Of a DNA stretch of 64,000 nucleotides, positions 61,315 to 64,000 are shown one piece after another. Each line of letters begins with the position of its first letter. Positions within the stretch are counted from its first letter, which is position 1. The translations under genes and the position numbers were made by a program. The stretch comes from Sphingomicrobium arenosum. GTDB taxonomy: Bacteria > Pseudomonadota > Alphaproteobacteria > Sphingomonadales > Sphingomonadaceae. The stretch is taken from NCBI RefSeq assembly GCF_026157085.1, contig NZ_JANPVN010000001.1, positions 2,108,001-2,172,000 of the forward strand, written 5' to 3'. Under the pieces are notes generated by a model. It was not told the DNA's origin and ran no database searches. It saw nothing but the letters and a program-made list of their open reading frames with translations.

Positions 61315-62328
61315 TCAGTGGCGATGGCCGGTCCACCAGCGCCAACCCATGTAGGCGCCCCATTGCAACACGAGCAGCAGCCCGCAGATCCACACCACGT
61401 TCCAAAAGGCGTGGCTGTCGTTCGTGCCGGGCATTCCCGCGACATTGATGCCGAGGAGGCCGGTGAGGAAGCCCAACGGCAAGAACACCGAGGCGACGAG
61501 GGTGAGGAGCGAATTGGTGCGCTCCGACGAGGCCAGGGCGCGGGCGCGCAGTTCGTCCTGCAGCACCAGCGCGCTTTCCTTCGACACGTCGATATCGTCG
61601 AGATAGCGGCGCAGGCGCTCGATCGTCTCGCCGATCTCGCGCCGGTCCTCGACGTCGAACCAGGGCAGGTCGGCGCGGGCGATGGCCTCGAGCGCATTGT
61701 GCTGAGGTCCCATGTGGCGCTTCAGGGCGAGGCAGTTGCGGCGGATCGCGCTCGTCTTCGACAGGATCATGTCGCCTTCATTGTCGAGGTCGGCCTCCTC
61801 GAACCGGTCGATGACCTCGTTCATGTCGACGATCGCGCGGTTCATCCGGGCGACGAGATGCTCGACCAGTTCGGTGACGAGCGCGCCGGCATCGACCGGT
61901 CCGATGCCCCTGTCGAGCAGCCCGACCACCTCGCGCGGGGTCTGGAGCGGGTCGCGGCGCAGCGTCACGAAAATGCGCCCGTCGGTCCACAGCTGCATCG
62001 AGATCATGTCCTCGGGCTCGGCGTCGGGATTGAAGTTGATGCCGCGCAGGACCGCGATGAGCGTATCGCCCTCTCGGGTGGCGCGTGGGCGATTGCCGTC
62101 GTCGATGAGCATTTCGGCGATGGGTTCGGGCACGGCAAGCCGCGTCTCCAGCCACGGCTCGACGTCTTCGTGCGTGCGGCACAGGTGGATCCACAAGAGT
62201 TCGCCGGGCGCGGGCTCGGCGTGACGGGCCTCCCCCCAGTCCAGCGGGCGGGCGCCGCCCTGGCCATCGAGCAGGCGGGCGAAGAGCAGCGGGCTGGTCG
62301 CGTCGGGCGCGGCATCGGTGTCGGTCAT
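61315..62328 (-). CDS. zntB: Zinc transporter ZntB / CorA family
   Basis: 337 residues from the ATG at 62328. A long soluble N-terminal domain ([28 protein letters not shown], then [17 protein letters not shown]) and two C-terminal membrane segments ([22 protein letters not shown] and [18 protein letters not shown]). The pore motif is GINVAG rather than the GMN of CorA, as in ZntB. Moves zinc or other divalent cations. Divergent from ispG; start regions are about 80 bases apart. Confidence 0.88.
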   Translation of the reverse strand: MTDTDAAPDATSPLLFARLLDGQGGARPLDWGEARHAEPAPGELLWIHLCRTHEDVEPWLETRLAVPEPIAEMLIDDGNRPRATREGDTLIAVLRGINFNPDAEPEDMISMQLWTDGRIFVTLRRDPLQTPREVVGLLDRGIGPVDAGALVTELVEHLVARMNRAIVDMNEVIDRFEEADLDNEGDMILSKTSAIRRNCLALKRHMGPQHNALEAIARADLPWFDVEDRREIGETIERLRRYLDDIDVSKESALVLQDELRARALASSERTNSLLTLVASVFLPLGFLTGLLGINVAGMPGTNDSHAFWNVVWICGLLLVLQWGAYMGWRWWTGHRH

Positions 62329-62407
62329 GATGGCGAAACGAGCATTGCCGCGACATGGACGCAAGTCCCGCCTTGGGTTCGTCATTTCCTGCGTCTATAT
62401 CATCCTC

Positions 62408-63532
62408 ATGTCCGCAATCCGTCCGTGGCGCACGATCGAGCGCCGAACCTCTCGCCAGATCATGGTCGGCAATGTCCCCGTCGGGGGCGATGCGCCGATT
62501 TCGGTGCAGACCATGACCAACACGCCCACCTCGGATGCGAAGGCGACGATCGACCAGATCCGTCGCTGCGAGGAGGCGGGCGTCGACATCATCCGCGTCT
62601 CCTGTCCCGATACCGACAGCACGGCGGCGATGCCTGAGATCGTGAAGGCCGCCAACGTGCCGATCGTCGCGGACATCCATTTCCACTACAAGCGCGCCTT
62701 GGAAGCCGCCGATGCGGGCGCGGCGTGCCTTCGCATCAACCCCGGCAACATCGGGTCGGACGAACGGGTGAAGGAAGTCATCCGCGCGGCCAAGGCCAAT
62801 GGCTGCGCGATCCGCATCGGGGTCAATGCGGGCAGCCTCGAGAAGCACCTGCTGGAAAAATATGGCGAGCCCTGTCCCGACGCGCTGGTCGAAAGCGCGA
62901 TGGACCATATCAAAATCCTGCAGGACCATGATTTCCACGACTATAAGGTCGCGGTGAAGGCGAGCGACCTGATGCTCGCGGTGGCGGCCTATGGCGAACT
63001 CGCCGCGCAGGTCGACTGCCCGCTACACCTCGGCATCACCGAGGCGGGCGGGCTCATCGGCGGGACGGTGAAGTCGGCGCTCGGCATCGGCTCGCTCTTG
63101 TGGGCGGGCATCGGCGACACCATCCGCGTGTCGCTGTCGGCCGAACCCGAGGACGAGGTGCGCGTCGGTTACGAGATTCTCAAGTCGCTCGGCCTCAGGT
63201 CGCGCGGCGTGCGGGTAGTGAGCTGCCCGTCCTGTGCGCGCCAGGGTTTCGACGTCATCCGCACGGTGCAGACGCTTGAAGAGCGGCTCCAGCATATCAA
63301 GACGCCGATGAGCCTTTCCGTGCTCGGCTGCGTCGTCAACGGCCCCGGCGAAGCGCGCGAGACCGATATCGGGGTAACTGGCGGGGGCAACGGCAGCCAC
63401 ATGGTGTATCTTTCGGGCGTGAAGGACCACCACATCCAGGACGAGAGCATGGTCGATCACATCGTCCGTCTCGTCGAGGAAAAGGCGGCGAAGATCGAGG
63501 CGGGAGAGGCCGAGGCCTTCGTGCCGCATTAG
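62408..63532 (+). CDS. ispG: 4-hydroxy-3-methylbut-2-en-1-yl diphosphate synthase (flavodoxin)
   Basis: 374 residues from the ATG at 62408; the frame is open further upstream but family starts agree with [13 protein letters not shown]. Fe-S ligands are C273, C276 (CPSCAR) and C308 with E315 (CVVNGPGE). TIM-barrel part: [25 protein letters not shown] and [11 protein letters not shown]. It makes HMBPP in the MEP isoprenoid pathway. The TAG stop overlaps a downstream GTG. Confidence 0.96.
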   Translation: MSAIRPWRTIERRTSRQIMVGNVPVGGDAPISVQTMTNTPTSDAKATIDQIRRCEEAGVDIIRVSCPDTDSTAAMPEIVKAANVPIVADIHFHYKRALEAADAGAACLRINPGNIGSDERVKEVIRAAKANGCAIRIGVNAGSLEKHLLEKYGEPCPDALVESAMDHIKILQDHDFHDYKVAVKASDLMLAVAAYGELAAQVDCPLHLGITEAGGLIGGTVKSALGIGSLLWAGIGDTIRVSLSAEPEDEVRVGYEILKSLGLRSRGVRVVSCPSCARQGFDVIRTVQTLEERLQHIKTPMSLSVLGCVVNGPGEARETDIGVTGGGNGSHMVYLSGVKDHHIQDESMVDHIVRLVEEKAAKIEAGEAEAFVPH

Positions 63533-64000
63533 TGCTCCACGTCGTCCACCACGCCGATTACATGGCACCGCACCCGGCGCGCGGCACCTTCAAGTTCGAC
63601 AAATATATGCTGGTGATGGAGGCGCTGCGGAAGAGCGGCGCGGCGATCACCGAACATGCGCCGCCGCCGATGCCACGGCATTGGCTCGAGGCGGTGCATG
63701 ATCCCGATTATGTCGCCGAGGTCTTCGAGGCGCGCGTTCCGTACGACAAGGAACGGCGGATCGGTTTTCCGGTGACGGCGCGAATCCGCGACCGCGTGCG
63801 CCATACCAATGGCGGGACGTGGCTCGCGGCCCGGCTGGCGATGGCGCATGGCTATGCCGCCAATAGCGCGGCGGGAAGCCACCATGCGGGCTATGACACG
63901 GGCGCAGGCTATTGCGTATTTAACGACCTCGCGGTGGCCGCCAATCGCCTGATCGAGGAGGGCGATGCGCGCCAGATTCTCATCGTCGATCTCGACGTCC
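63532..64000 (+). CDS. Histone deacetylase family protein, 5' part
   Basis: The first ~156 codons; the gene runs off the right edge. GTG at 63532 overlaps the ispG stop (TAGTG). The sequence LHVVHHADYMAPHPARGTF, WLEAVHDPDYVAEVF, SHHAGYDTGAGYCVFNDLAVAA and the last residues ILIVDLDV match the bacterial arginase/deacetylase (HDAC class) fold, with the active-site His pair and the first metal Asp. The substrate is probably an acetylpolyamine or acetyl-protein. Confidence 0.88.
   Translation, partial: MLHVVHHADYMAPHPARGTFKFDKYMLVMEALRKSGAAITEHAPPPMPRHWLEAVHDPDYVAEVFEARVPYDKERRIGFPVTARIRDRVRHTNGGTWLAARLAMAHGYAANSAAGSHHAGYDTGAGYCVFNDLAVAANRLIEEGDARQILIVDLDV

Overview
The window is a GC-rich, gene-dense chromosomal segment from an alphaproteobacterium, most likely of the order Sphingomonadales. 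This rests on COQ9, a CBP3-type ubiquinol-cytochrome c chaperone, DUF177 without rpmF, DivK beside DUF3572, a short glutamyl-tRNA synthetase, TonB-dependent receptors, EcfG-type promoters and the dnaN/recF/gyrB arrangement. I see no phage, insertion sequence, integrase, CRISPR array, rRNA or tRNA gene. It reads as core genome with small accessory or regulatory features.

Layout. 0-6.4 kb: start of prs, nadE with a coupled lipoprotein, a tandem pair of related one-pass membrane proteins of unknown function, gltX, and tonB behind a Zur-like operator. 6.4-9.9 kb: riboflavin genes ribD-ribE-ribB-ribH. RibB carries an N-terminal helix-turn-helix and a degenerate GTP cyclohydrolase II domain, and a perfect palindrome lies directly in front of its gene. 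9.9-13.2 kb: SOUL haem-binding protein, an Old Yellow Enzyme, an EamA exporter and COQ9. 13.2-19.8 kb: Fur-box/feoAB, a TonB receptor, ssb, DUF177, CBP3 chaperone, bamE. 19.9-26.2 kb: tryptophan 2,3-dioxygenase with a kynureninase-like enzyme, then TetR / operator / TonB receptor / MFS transporter. 26.2-31.2 kb: an EcfG-promoted envelope-protein pair and a 1086-residue hybrid histidine kinase with a leader of three packed hairpins.

31.4-39.9 kb: dnaN, recF, DUF2254, an S41-type hydrolase, gyrB and a lipoprotein. 39.9-47.4 kb: pullulanase-type lipoprotein, an EEP-family hydrolase, rpoN, lptB-lptA-lptC (LPS export) and a short RNase D. 47.4-52.3 kb: glycine-rich double cold-shock-domain protein, orphan ATP-dependent DNA ligase, dps with an EcfG-like promoter, rpmG, divK, DUF3572. 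52.3-64 kb: HAD hydrolase, two SDRs, RidA, GDPD, FemAB/GNAT-like protein, two isoaspartyl peptidases flanking a ribbon-helix-helix/membrane-protein pair, DUF6624 and S1/P1 nuclease, ZntB, ispG, and the start of a histone-deacetylase-family gene.

Genes are packed tightly, with ATGA, GTGA and TGATG overlaps between co-directional genes. Three convergent pairs end on a shared CTAG tetranucleotide that supplies TAG to both strands. The most notable non-coding signals are the ribB palindrome, the triple-hairpin leader of the hybrid kinase, the triple half-site TetR operator, the palindrome touching the RHH gene start, and the Zur-like and Fur-like dyads over tonB and feoA.
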